The translations under genes and the position numbers were made by a program. From a virus, in IMG/VR virus record IMGVR_UViG_3300020401_000044, positions 1 through 34,987 of that record: a DNA stretch of 34,987 nt; one strand, 5' to 3'. Below are positions 1 through 6,915 of this stretch, piece after piece; position 1 is the first letter of the stretch; each line of letters starts with the position of its first letter. The notes under the pieces were generated by a model. It worked only from the letters and a program-made list of their open reading frames with translations. It was not told where the DNA came from and searched no databases.

Positions 1-29
1 TAAAAAGAAACATCAATATTTACATCTAC

Positions 30-58
30 TTGACAAAGAGTTAAATATGTATTATAAT
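30..58 (+). promoter_or_regulatory. sigma70-type promoter for tmRNA-pqqA unit
   Basis: TTGACA at 30-35 and TATAAT at 53-58 are separated by exactly 17 bases, a perfect match to the bacterial housekeeping consensus. It lies about 85 bases before the mature tmRNA region and is the only promoter seen ahead of it. The phage probably uses host RNA polymerase here without late factors. Confidence 0.8.
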
Positions 59-139
59 ACTGTAAAGACTGGTATATGAAAAATAACAGTTTATTCATAT
101 AACTTACAGAAATGTAATTTATAGATATATAGAATATGC

Positions 140-406
140 GTTGAAGGTAGTAAGACGATAGACTGGACGGCGGTGCGATTCCGCCTACCTCCACCAACCC
201 GAATGAGGGGGTAATGTAGGGTCGACAGGTATTAGAAGACTATTGGAGTATATGGGTGAACGCCTTATAGTTCAACACTAATAAATGCAAACGATAATTT
301 TGCATCTCAAGATTATGCCCTAGCGGCATAGTTTTATGGGTTCGGCAGTACCTGGAAACAGAAACTGCCATTGAGTGGGCTGCGGTCGTTGGGCAACCAG
401 CACTCT
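140..406 (+). ncRNA. ssrA: circularly permuted (two-piece) tmRNA
   Basis: Transfer-messenger RNA rescues stalled ribosomes and tags the unfinished peptide. The gene is permuted: the acceptor piece comes first, with a T arm (stems 169-173 and 181-185, loop TGCGATT), the 3' acceptor strand 186-192 and an encoded ACCA at 193-196. A short spacer (197-206) follows, then the coding piece starting with the 5' acceptor strand GGGGGTA (207-213). The two acceptor strands pair over 7 bp and include a G3-U70 wobble, the alanyl-tRNA synthetase identity element. The tag reading frame at 287-331 encodes ANDNFASQDYALAA and ends in TAG. Pseudoknot-like stems follow (for example GGCAGT with ACTGCC, and the hairpin at 373-405). 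Permuted tmRNA is known from alphaproteobacteria, cyanobacteria and some betaproteobacteria. The outer ends are approximate. Confidence 0.93.
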
Positions 407-430
407 TAATTCTAGAATAGGAGAAAAACT

Positions 431-508
431 ATGGCTTGGTCAAAACCAATTATTACTGAAATTTCAGTAGGTTTAGAAATCAATTCTTATGCCTGTGCTG
501 AGAAGTAA
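431..508 (+). CDS. pqqA: PqqA-like PQQ precursor peptide (25 aa)
   Basis: PqqA is the ribosomal peptide whose Glu and Tyr side chains are joined by PqqE and trimmed by other Pqq enzymes to make the redox cofactor pyrroloquinoline quinone. The 25-residue product starts MAWSKPIITE and continues with V-G-L-E-I-N-S-Y; E16 and Y20 have the obligatory E-x3-Y spacing. It follows the family pattern W-x-x-P, V-G-x-E, S-Y-x-x-A-E seen in methylotroph PqqA. A strong AGGAG lies 7 bases before the ATG. The gene sits just after the tmRNA and before a terminator, probably on the same transcript. No pqqB, C, D or E is in the window, so processing would need host enzymes. The short length limits statistical support, but the match is hard to explain otherwise. 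Confidence 0.85.
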   Translation: MAWSKPIITEISVGLEINSYACAEK

Positions 509-526
509 TAAACACAAATATATATT

Positions 527-576
527 TGGGTGGTGTATAATACCCTAGAGGTTTGAAACCACCCACTTATTTTTTT
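527..576 (+). terminator. intrinsic terminator after pqqA
   Basis: TGGGTGGT (527-534) pairs perfectly with ACCACCCA (558-565) over 8 bp, followed a few bases later by a run of seven T (570-576). It closes the tmRNA-pqqA unit and lies directly before gp33. Confidence 0.6.
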
Positions 577-591
577 AATGAAGTTAATATT

Positions 592-801
592 ATGACACCT
601 AAATCATTTTCAATTTTTATAGAAAAACAAGTTCAAGAAAAAAAGATTACTCACATGGAAGCTATTCTTGACTATTGTACAAGAAATCAATTAGAACCAG
701 ATAGTATCACAAATCTAATTCAAAAACCACTAAAAGATAAAATAGAAGCTAACGCAAGAGATTTAAACTTTTTACCAAAAATGGGTAAGTTACCAGTATG
801 A
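592..801 (+). CDS. 33: late transcription accessory protein gp33
   Basis: The 69-residue product resembles the T4 gp33 family, the RNA-polymerase-bound co-activator linking sigma-like gp55 to the sliding clamp for late transcription. The stretch THMEAILDYC followed by a helix and LNFLPKMGKLPV near the C-terminus is typical of the cyanophage and pelagiphage versions, which are shorter than T4 gp33. I chose the ATG at 592; a TTG at 553 would place the start inside the terminator hairpin. It overlaps gp59 by 4 bases, a usual T4-like arrangement. TATAAATA late promoters elsewhere in the window fit the presence of this co-activator. Confidence 0.8.
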   Translation: MTPKSFSIFIEKQVQEKKITHMEAILDYCTRNQLEPDSITNLIQKPLKDKIEANARDLNFLPKMGKLPV

Positions 802-1415
802 TTACTATGGAAGCTTTTGATGCATATAAGATATACATGGCTCTTAAAGCACATTTCAATTCTGATTATGACTTTAACAAGTATGGTGGTAAAACAACTG
901 TAACAAAACAAAGTTATTTAAAAAGAAAAGATAAATTCTTTTTTGGTAGAGTAGCAAGAAAATACAAAGAACAAGTAAAAGACTTTTTTATATCTAATTT
1001 TTTAGTAAAAGAAAAAGGTTACATTGGTTCTTTTAATGAAGATAATTATTTGTCATGGCGAAAAAGAGTTGAAAGTTTAAGATATAATTTTCAACAAGAT
1101 ATGGATATATTAGTAAATCAAGTAAATGATTTTAACAGTTTATTTAAAGTAGAAAATGGTCAACACCCTATATTGTTAAGAAATTATTTAGCAAATAGAA
1201 TAAGTGTTGAAACAATGGTAATTCTTATGAGTCTTTTAGAATTTGATAAAGATTGGGATAAAAAGATTCAAGAGAATGTCATATGGCCATCACATAAAAA
1301 AAGATTAAATAATTATGGTGGACTATTGACTTTTGACAAATCATACTATAAAATGATTCTTATTAATCTTATAAATGGAGTATATTATGACACCAACAAA
1401 CGAATCTCTGATTAG
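798..1415 (+). CDS. 59: gp59-like loader of the gp41 helicase
   Basis: This 205-residue protein matches T4 gp59 (about 217 residues), which loads the replicative helicase onto forked DNA coated with gp32. The family pattern is clear: an N-terminal A-Y-K-I-Y-M motif, then Y-x-K-R-x-D-K-[YF]-F-F around residues 40-50, a central F-I-S-N-F segment, and I-S-x-E-T near residue 135. It lies between gp33 and gp32 with which it works. The start overlaps the gp33 stop. Confidence 0.88.
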   Translation: MITMEAFDAYKIYMALKAHFNSDYDFNKYGGKTTVTKQSYLKRKDKFFFGRVARKYKEQVKDFFISNFLVKEKGYIGSFNEDNYLSWRKRVESLRYNFQQDMDILVNQVNDFNSLFKVENGQHPILLRNYLANRISVETMVILMSLLEFDKDWDKKIQENVIWPSHKKRLNNYGGLLTFDKSYYKMILINLINGVYYDTNKRISD

Positions 1416-1581
1416 AGAAAGAGATTTCTATCGTTCAAAACTAGAAGGTCTTGAAAAACAAGTTAAAGTTTTAGGAACTGATAATGCATATTTACAAAAA
1501 CAATTAGACTCTTTAAGAGTAAGACTTAAAGAAATGAATGAAAAATCTTTCCATAGAAATAAAAGATTTAGGAGAAACTAA
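1387..1581 (+). CDS. small coiled-coil protein
   Basis: The product has 64 residues, is charged and helical, and begins MTPTNESLIRERDF. Residues 5-55 have heptad-like spacing (L, V, L, L, L) suggesting a coiled coil, with a very basic tail. The ATG at 1387 has GGAG 7 bases upstream; an in-frame ATG at 1375 lacks a site. It overlaps the end of gp59. I do not recognise the family. Confidence 0.6.
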   Translation: MTPTNESLIRERDFYRSKLEGLEKQVKVLGTDNAYLQKQLDSLRVRLKEMNEKSFHRNKRFRRN

Positions 1582-1908
1582 ATGGAACAAAGATATACTT
1601 TCATTAAAACAAATGAAATTAAAGACGATACAATGAGTGAAGAAGAGAGAGTTGAAATAGAAGCAGTCATAGAAGAACATGATATGGATGCACTGGCCGA
1701 AAAACTAACTAACTTTTTAGCTGGTATAGGTCACTCTGATAAAATTGTCGAAATAAGAGATAAAGAATATACTGATGCATCAGTTGATGAAGAGGACCTA
1801 GAAGACGAACTTGAAGATATAAATGAAGTTGATAACATTCATGCCTTCAAGAAAAAACATATGTACACAGATGATTATGATGGAAGACCTTCAGACACCG
1901 AAAAGTAA
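1582..1908 (+). CDS. acidic hypothetical protein
   Basis: The 108-residue product is strongly acidic in the middle (an E/D-rich segment around residues 70-85) and has a short basic patch (FKKKH) near the end. AGGAGA lies 7 bases before the ATG, directly after the preceding gene. It overlaps the next gene by about 30 bases. Function is unknown; acidic small proteins of this kind can act as DNA mimics or partners, but nothing here proves that. Confidence 0.6.
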   Translation: MEQRYTFIKTNEIKDDTMSEEERVEIEAVIEEHDMDALAEKLTNFLAGIGHSDKIVEIRDKEYTDASVDEEDLEDELEDINEVDNIHAFKKKHMYTDDYDGRPSDTEK

Positions 1909-2794
1909 TATTTTTGTTTTAGGTAATGGTGAGTCCAGAGATGGTATCGAACTAAAACAATTTAAACAATGGGGTAAAATCTATGGGTGTAATGCACTTT
2001 ATAGAGATTTCAAACCAGATGGATTAATATCAACAGATTGGGCAATGATGCATGAGATATATTCATCTGGTTATTGTAAAGAAAATAAATGTTACTTTAG
2101 ACAATGGAAAATACTTCCTGAACAATTTTATGAGATGTTACAATATACTGGATTAGAACAATCAAGTATGGAACAATTAAACGAACAACTCAAAAAATTA
2201 GATTTAGATACAGTAGATAAGTTTCTACATCAAAATGAAAAAGGTAATCGTACCTCTTTAGTGTGTCATGGTATAGACCCAGAAAGATTTAAAGATACAA
2301 TATTAGAAGTTCTATCAACATTTAAAGGATTACCAAAAGGTGATGTTAGACAAAAACTAGGTAATGCAGGTTTATGGATTACATGGGTTGATGAGTTTGA
2401 TAAAGTAAAAGATTTAGACCAATTCTTTGATGGTGAATTCAGAGGTTGGAGTTCTGGTCCGACAGCAGTAAGAGTTGGTATTGAAGAGAATAAATCTTTT
2501 ACTACACAAGTTTTTTTACTAGGATTTGATATGACAAGAGAAGGTCTTGTTAATAATGTTTACAAAGATACTGATTGTTATATATCAAGTGATTGTAAAT
2601 ATGTTAGTCCTACAAATTGGATAGAGCAACACACGGATAATTTTAAGAGTTATCCTAAAATAAAGTTTTACAGAGTCATAGATGACAAGTCTGAAATAGA
2701 AGAATGGTCTCAATATGACAATGTGAAAACAATTAGTTATGGACAAATGTTTGGCCATCTGGTTCAACCAGGTTGTAAATTTAGTTCAATCTAG
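1880..2794 (+). CDS. conserved phage protein, sialyltransferase-fold-like
   Basis: About 305 residues. The N-terminus carries NIFVLGNGESR, a glycine-rich loop after a beta strand, and the second half carries SGPTAVRVGIE followed by VFLLGFDM. The same order of motifs (GNGPS, then SG...A-A-I-A, then strand-GxDF) marks the CstII/GT42 and DUF115 group of Rossmann-like transferases, so a nucleotide-sugar or related transferase fold is possible. I cannot confirm catalytic residues. In-frame ATGs at 1871, 1877 and 1880 are all possible; none has a good ribosome site. It lies directly before the gp32 promoter. Confidence 0.65.
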   Translation: MEDLQTPKSNIFVLGNGESRDGIELKQFKQWGKIYGCNALYRDFKPDGLISTDWAMMHEIYSSGYCKENKCYFRQWKILPEQFYEMLQYTGLEQSSMEQLNEQLKKLDLDTVDKFLHQNEKGNRTSLVCHGIDPERFKDTILEVLSTFKGLPKGDVRQKLGNAGLWITWVDEFDKVKDLDQFFDGEFRGWSSGPTAVRVGIEENKSFTTQVFLLGFDMTREGLVNNVYKDTDCYISSDCKYVSPTNWIEQHTDNFKSYPKIKFYRVIDDKSEIEEWSQYDNVKTISYGQMFGHLVQPGCKFSSI

Positions 2795-2797
2795 TTG

Positions 2798-2805
2798 TAT
2801 AAATA
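2798..2805 (+). promoter_or_regulatory. T4-type late promoter upstream of gp32
   Basis: An exact TATAAATA box followed by ATACTA lies 59 bases before the gp32 start codon. This is the T4 late promoter -10 consensus. Confidence 0.6.
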
Positions 2806-2864
2806 ATACTATATTATGATTAAGTGAAGATAAAATAGCATATAATAGCATACGGAGAAAATAT

Positions 2865-3758
2865 ATGTCATTAGATACACTCAAAAAGTCTAATTCTTTA
2901 GACAAAATATTGGCTGCAGTTGAAAAAGAATCTGCACCAGTAGAAAAACAATCATATGTAGATGAAAGACTCTGGAAACCAGAACTAGATAAATCTGGTA
3001 ATGGTTATGCAATCATTAGATTTCTACCTGCACCTGATGGTGAAGAAATGCCATGGGTAAAGTTATGGAATCATGCATTTCAAGGTCCAACTGGTAAATG
3101 GTATATTGAGAATTCACTCACTACACTAAATCAGAAAGACCCAGTTTCAGAGTATAATAGTAAGTTGTGGAACTCTGGTGTTGAAAGCGATAAAGAAATC
3201 GCTAGAAAACAAAAGAGAAAACTACAATACTACTCAAACATTTATGTAGTTTCTGACCCGAAGCATCCTGAAAATGAAGGTAAAGTTTTCTTATTCAGAT
3301 ATGGTAAGAAGATTTACGAGAAAGTGATGGAAGCTTTACAGCCTCAATTTGAAGATGAAACTCCTGTGAATCCATTTGATTTTTGGGAAGGTGCAAACTT
3401 TAAATTGAAAATCAGAAAGGTTGACGGCTATTGGAATTACGACAAGTCGGAGTTTGATAGTGCATCAAAGTTAAATGAAGATGATTCTGAACTAGACAAG
3501 ATATGGAAATCAGAATATTCGCTAAAAGATTTTTTAGCTGCATCTAATTTTAAGACTTATGATGAACTTAAAAATAGACTTGACGATGTTCTTACTGGTA
3601 GTCAATCAACATCTGGTTCTGCAGAGAATGTAGAACTTGATGATACTCCAGAAGTTGATGTTGAAGACAAACAATATGTAGATAATGTTGTCAAAACAAC
3701 TTCTACTGAAAGTGACGATAGTTTGGATTACTTTCAGAAACTAGCAAAAGAAGCCTAA
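2865..3758 (+). CDS. 32: gp32 single-stranded DNA-binding protein, no zinc cysteines
   Basis: The 297-residue protein corresponds to T4 gp32 (301 residues), the cooperative ssDNA-binding protein of replication and recombination. It has the basic N-terminal helix, the OB core (GKWYIE near residue 79, ENEGKVFLFRYGKKI near 137, NPFDFWEGANFKLKI near 165) and an acidic Ser/Asp-rich tail for partner binding. T4 gp32 binds zinc through one His and three Cys. Here the His region is kept (NHAF) but the three Cys positions read S, D/P and S, and the whole protein has no cysteine. GGAGAAA precedes the start. Confidence 0.93.
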   Translation: MSLDTLKKSNSLDKILAAVEKESAPVEKQSYVDERLWKPELDKSGNGYAIIRFLPAPDGEEMPWVKLWNHAFQGPTGKWYIENSLTTLNQKDPVSEYNSKLWNSGVESDKEIARKQKRKLQYYSNIYVVSDPKHPENEGKVFLFRYGKKIYEKVMEALQPQFEDETPVNPFDFWEGANFKLKIRKVDGYWNYDKSEFDSASKLNEDDSELDKIWKSEYSLKDFLAASNFKTYDELKNRLDDVLTGSQSTSGSAENVELDDTPEVDVEDKQYVDNVVKTTSTESDDSLDYFQKLAKEA

Positions 3759-3783
3759 AACTTCTTTTTGTTTCTCCTTATTG

Positions 3784-3816
3784 TGAAAGCGTGGCATTTT
3801 ATGTCACGCTTTTTTT
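3784..3816 (+). terminator. intrinsic terminator after gp32
   Basis: AAGCGTG and CACGCTT form a stem around GCATTTTATGT, followed by a run of T to 3816. It ends the gp32 transcript and abuts a late promoter. Confidence 0.85.
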
Positions 3817-3817
3817 A

Positions 3818-3825
3818 TATAAATA
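3818..3825 (+). promoter_or_regulatory. T4-type late promoter
   Basis: An exact TATAAATA immediately after the gp32 terminator, 16 bases before the next start codon, with the ribosome site AGGAGAGG between. Terminator followed directly by promoter is good evidence for a real transcription boundary. Confidence 0.7.
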
Positions 3826-3841
3826 GTAGTAGGAGAGGCAT

Positions 3842-4288
3842 ATGGTAGACCCAATTTCAGCTTTTGGTATGGCAACGGCAGCTTTCAATGCAATTAAAAA
3901 AGGTTTTGAAGTCGGTCGAAGCGTAGAAACTATGTACGGTGACATAGGTCGCTGGATGAGCTCGTGTGAAAAAATCAATACAGAAGCAAAAAGTGCAAAG
4001 ACAAAAGGTATGAGTGTAGAAGAAGAAGCACTTGAGATATTTGCACATCAGAAAAAAGTAAAAGCGATGGAGGAAGAGTTAAGAACATTTATTAACTTAT
4101 CTCATGGTCCTAACGCATGGAATGAAGTATTAAGAATTCAGGCAGACATTAGAAAGAAAAGAAGAGAAGCAATTTTGAGAGCAAAAAAAGAAAGAGAACA
4201 AATGATTATGTGGGTGTTGGTAGGTTTAGGTTCATTATGTTCACTATGGGTAGTGTTTTATGTAATTTGGAAAGCAATGGGAAACTAA
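3842..4288 (+). CDS. membrane-anchored helical protein, possibly virion
   Basis: The 148-residue product has an Ala/Gly-rich N-terminus (AFGMATAAFNAIKKGFEVG), a long charged helical middle, and one C-terminal transmembrane segment (about residues 121-143). It is the first gene after a late promoter and heads a short operon, so a late, structural or lysis-related role is plausible. No holin or spanin signature is clear and I do not name it. Confidence 0.7.
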   Translation: MVDPISAFGMATAAFNAIKKGFEVGRSVETMYGDIGRWMSSCEKINTEAKSAKTKGMSVEEEALEIFAHQKKVKAMEEELRTFINLSHGPNAWNEVLRIQADIRKKRREAILRAKKEREQMIMWVLVGLGSLCSLWVVFYVIWKAMGN

Positions 4289-4289
4289 A

Positions 4290-4406
4290 ATGAAATTAGA
4301 AGATTTGCCACTCAAGTTGATGAGAAGTCATTGGTTTTGGATATACTTGTTAGTCATAATACTATTTGCATTATTAACCTTCATTGATTTCATAACAACA
4401 ATATGA
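4290..4406 (+). CDS. 38-aa single-TM peptide
   Basis: Begins MKLEDLPLKLMRSHW and then has one hydrophobic segment (WIYLLVIILFALLTFIDF). It starts one base after the previous stop and its TGA overlaps the next ATG (ATGA), which supports translation in this tight operon. Function unknown. Confidence 0.55.
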   Translation: MKLEDLPLKLMRSHWFWIYLLVIILFALLTFIDFITTI

Positions 4407-4591
4407 AAAAATTTAAATGGAACCGCTGGCCTAGACCTAAAAGTAAATTTTCACTACCTTATGTAAGTCCTGTCAGAATGTGGAAAAGTGAAGTCGTATT
4501 AGTAAGATATGAAGAGGTAGAAGGCCAGAAAGTTCCAGTCTATATGGTAAGAGGTATTGATACTAGAAAGTATGGGCAGCAAGACTTCTAA
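4403..4591 (+). CDS. small basic hypothetical protein
   Basis: 62 residues, basic and aromatic at the N-terminus (KKFKWNRWPRPKSKF), then a beta-like segment. Linked to the preceding gene by ATGA. Its 3' end overlaps the convergent tape measure gene by 29 bases. Not recognised. Confidence 0.55.
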   Translation: MKKFKWNRWPRPKSKFSLPYVSPVRMWKSEVVLVRYEEVEGQKVPVYMVRGIDTRKYGQQDF

Positions 4592-6380
4592 AATTATAAT
4601 CTTGAGTTACAGGGTCTATTATTTGTTTTGACATTGTATTATTATTTTGTGTAGAATTATCGACAACAGCTGTTGAAACATTGTTTTGACCCATACCTGC
4701 AACTTTATTCTTTAACATTTGATTTTCCATAGCCATAGCATTCACACCTGCATCTAATAATCTATCTGCTTCTGCAGTAGTAAACTTTGACCTTTGACTT
4801 GCATCAACACCAAGTGAACCACCCGCGGCGAGTGTACCTGCTTTGATTTGTTTTGCAAACTCATCTTGATTTGCAGAACCATATGCTGCATCCATTAACT
4901 CTTGTTTTTGAGCCTTTAAACTTTCTCTTAATTCTTTTTGTGTTTCACTTTCTAATTTAAAATCTTTTGCTTTAGGTCCAGAAATAAAATCTTTTATATT
5001 TGCAAATACACTTTTTTGTAAAAAACTCTTTTTCTTTTTTTCATTTTGGTCTTCTATTACTGATGCACCTTGAGTATCTTGTGCACTTGTATCTGGTGGT
5101 GTAACTGTATCTTCACCAGCTTCATCGCCACCAAAACCTAAAAACTTTTTAAGTTTATCAGGTATAATACCTTTCAGAAAACTTGCAATCTTTCTAGGTA
5201 TAAACAATATTACATCAGAAATAAACTTAAATGCTTTTAGTAAGCTTTCTTTTGTTTTATCATTTAATGAGAATTTTTCTTTTAAAAAGTTACCTATATT
5301 AGTAAACAAATTACTAAAAAATTCAAGTGGATTAAAACCTTTAATTGCAGCTGCAAACTTTTCAAACCCTAATTTTTCTGCAATAAAACCAAAAATATTT
5401 TGAAATAATCGAACTGGTGCAAGAAATATTTCTTGTGCTATAATTTTTATTCTTTCGAGAACTGTTTGACCTTCTGTAAATCTTGCTCTAATATTTTGAA
5501 TTGCAGTGACAACAGCACCAAATGCAAGTAAAACAGCGGCACCTATTGCAATAAATGGTAAAGCTGCTGCAGCCATGGGTATGATAGATGCCATCAAGGT
5601 ACTACCAATTAACATTAATTTACCACCTACAAAAATTAATGCAGTTTTCAGTAAACCTGCAGTGACCATCATGCCTTTCATAACAAAACTTGCACCACTT
5701 ATAATACCACCTACACCAAACATATTTAATGCTAACAACCCAATCGCAGCTGATAATATACCAGCATTTTCTGTTAATATATCCATACCACTTTTTGATT
5801 CATCATTAATATCTCTAAACAAGTCCATTAATTTTTCACCAATAAATGCTGCAAATGGTTTGATAAAGTTCTCATATAACTTGATTAAAGCTGGTATAAT
5901 AACATCAGTAATCGTTTTTTGTATTTCTAGAAATAGTGGACTATTTAATAACTCTGGTAATTTTTTTAAAAATAAAAATAAAAAACCACCAACAACAATA
6001 CCTTTAAGAGCTGTAACTAAAGGTGCAAAGAAACCACCTACAGCATCTTTACCTTTTGAAAACCCTTTACCGATAACACCAGCTAGTCCTTTAAATTTAT
6101 CACCTAGACCTTTTAGAAAATCTGCAAAACCTCTTCTCTGTTCACCCTTTTCTTCTTGACTTGGCATAAGACCTTTTATGCCTTCTTTTAATCCTTTAAA
6201 TTTTTCACCGATAAAATTACTTGCCTTCTCTTCACCTCTTGCAATAGATTCACCTAAACCAAGAAGAACAGAAGTACCTTCATTATTAGTGGAAGTATTA
6301 TCTTTCGCTAATCTGTTGGCTTCTTCTTGTTTTTCATTAAGAGCACTTAAATTTGCATTTACTTGAGCTAAATCTGACAT
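4563..6380 (-). CDS. tape measure protein (gp29-like)
   Basis: A 605-residue protein, close to the 590 of T4 gp29, which sets tail length and plugs the hub. It has a charged helical N-terminus, amphipathic Gly/Lys/Phe repeats (FKGLKEGIKGL, FKGLAGVIGKGFSKG), several hydrophobic membrane-like segments (KGIVVGGFLFLFLKKL near residue 127; an Ala/Ile-rich stretch near 240-290) and a polar tail with Q/N-rich sequence. This mix is usual for tape measures. It lies downstream of gp26 and gp51, the likely tail assembly chaperones, as expected for the chaperone-then-tape-measure order. The identification rests on context and composition more than on motif. Confidence 0.7.
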   Translation of the reverse strand: MSDLAQVNANLSALNEKQEEANRLAKDNTSTNNEGTSVLLGLGESIARGEEKASNFIGEKFKGLKEGIKGLMPSQEEKGEQRRGFADFLKGLGDKFKGLAGVIGKGFSKGKDAVGGFFAPLVTALKGIVVGGFLFLFLKKLPELLNSPLFLEIQKTITDVIIPALIKLYENFIKPFAAFIGEKLMDLFRDINDESKSGMDILTENAGILSAAIGLLALNMFGVGGIISGASFVMKGMMVTAGLLKTALIFVGGKLMLIGSTLMASIIPMAAAALPFIAIGAAVLLAFGAVVTAIQNIRARFTEGQTVLERIKIIAQEIFLAPVRLFQNIFGFIAEKLGFEKFAAAIKGFNPLEFFSNLFTNIGNFLKEKFSLNDKTKESLLKAFKFISDVILFIPRKIASFLKGIIPDKLKKFLGFGGDEAGEDTVTPPDTSAQDTQGASVIEDQNEKKKKSFLQKSVFANIKDFISGPKAKDFKLESETQKELRESLKAQKQELMDAAYGSANQDEFAKQIKAGTLAAGGSLGVDASQRSKFTTAEADRLLDAGVNAMAMENQMLKNKVAGMGQNNVSTAVVDNSTQNNNTMSKQIIDPVTQDYNFRSLAAHTF

Positions 6381-6758
6381 TTATTTTTTTACCTGCATAC
6401 TACTTTGTTTACTTTTTACATATGCTTCTTTACCAAAGAAAGCTGCTACGATAGCTGCAACTGATACAAAGTATGTTGCTGCCATATCACCAAGTATTTT
6501 ACCTGCTGTTTCTAATCCAATCCAGTGAGAAAACACCACTGCAAACGGATATAACAACATACCAGCAAGTGCAAACCATGCCATCTTTCTTTGTGCATCT
6601 TCTTTTTTATCTTCATTTTCAAGCCTCATCATTCTTTCGTCCATTTCAAGCTCCTTATCAGTAATGACACCATCTCCGTCTAAATCATATTGGCTATATT
6701 TAGTACCATGTTGAAACTTTTTATTTTTGTTTTCGTTGTTGTTCTTTAAGTCGTTCAT
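6381..6758 (-). CDS. EF-hand protein with two membrane segments
   Basis: The 125-residue product has a canonical calcium loop, YDLDGDGVITDKEL, with acidic residues at loop positions 1, 3, 5 and 12, near residues 24-37. A charged helix follows, then two hydrophobic segments (about 61-83 and 92-110). Its start overlaps the end of gp51 and its end is one base from the tape measure gene, so it is made with tail assembly proteins. A calcium-sensing or membrane role in tail assembly or entry can only be guessed. Confidence 0.75.
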   Translation of the reverse strand: MNDLKNNNENKNKKFQHGTKYSQYDLDGDGVITDKELEMDERMMRLENEDKKEDAQRKMAWFALAGMLLYPFAVVFSHWIGLETAGKILGDMAATYFVSVAAIVAAFFGKEAYVKSKQSSMQVKK

Positions 6759-6915
6759 TTTCTTCCTTTATGTGTTGTTGTAGTAAATTCACATAAATAT
6801 CTCTTTCCCATGGCATCATATTTTCAATATCATTTAAACTATACTTATGATGTTGCATCATTGCAAAAGTAGTTTTAAAGTAATTCTCTAAATTATTATG
6901 GGAAAGAGAAACTAA
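6721..6915 (-). CDS. 51: gp51-like baseplate hub chaperone, probably by -1 frameshift
   Basis: This reading frame, -1 relative to gp26, encodes 64 residues after the slip site. It includes NNLENYFKTTFAMMQHHKYS and MMPWERDIYVNLL, the pattern of gp51 in cyanophages and pelagiphages (hub assembly catalyst). No ATG, GTG or TTG lies in this frame between its last upstream stop and the internal ATG pair at 6861-6856, which would remove half of the conserved region. At the end of gp26 the minus strand reads T-TTT-TTT (6921-6915) inside a run of eight T, a perfect -1 slippery heptamer. Slippage would give a 294-residue gp26-gp51 fusion, as in the lambda G/GT tail chaperones. Alternatives are an ATT start, an internal start or a sequencing error in the T run. 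Confidence 0.65.
   Translation of the reverse strand, partial: LVSLSHNNLENYFKTTFAMMQHHKYSLNDIENMMPWERDIYVNLLQQHIKEENERLKEQQRKQK

Noticed and set aside
1823-1879. Earlier in-frame start for the gene ending at 2794
   Set aside because: It would overlap the preceding acidic gene by 86 bases, and the added residues are an out-of-frame reading of that gene.
4563-4591. Missing terminator between the convergent gene at 4403 and the tape measure gene
   Set aside because: The two genes overlap tail to tail, and no hairpin with a T run is visible there, so I did not call one.
5506-6366. Long open frames on the plus strand opposite the tape measure gene
   Set aside because: They mirror the codon pattern of the minus-strand gene, give low-complexity Pro/Ile/Asn-rich products and have no ribosome sites.
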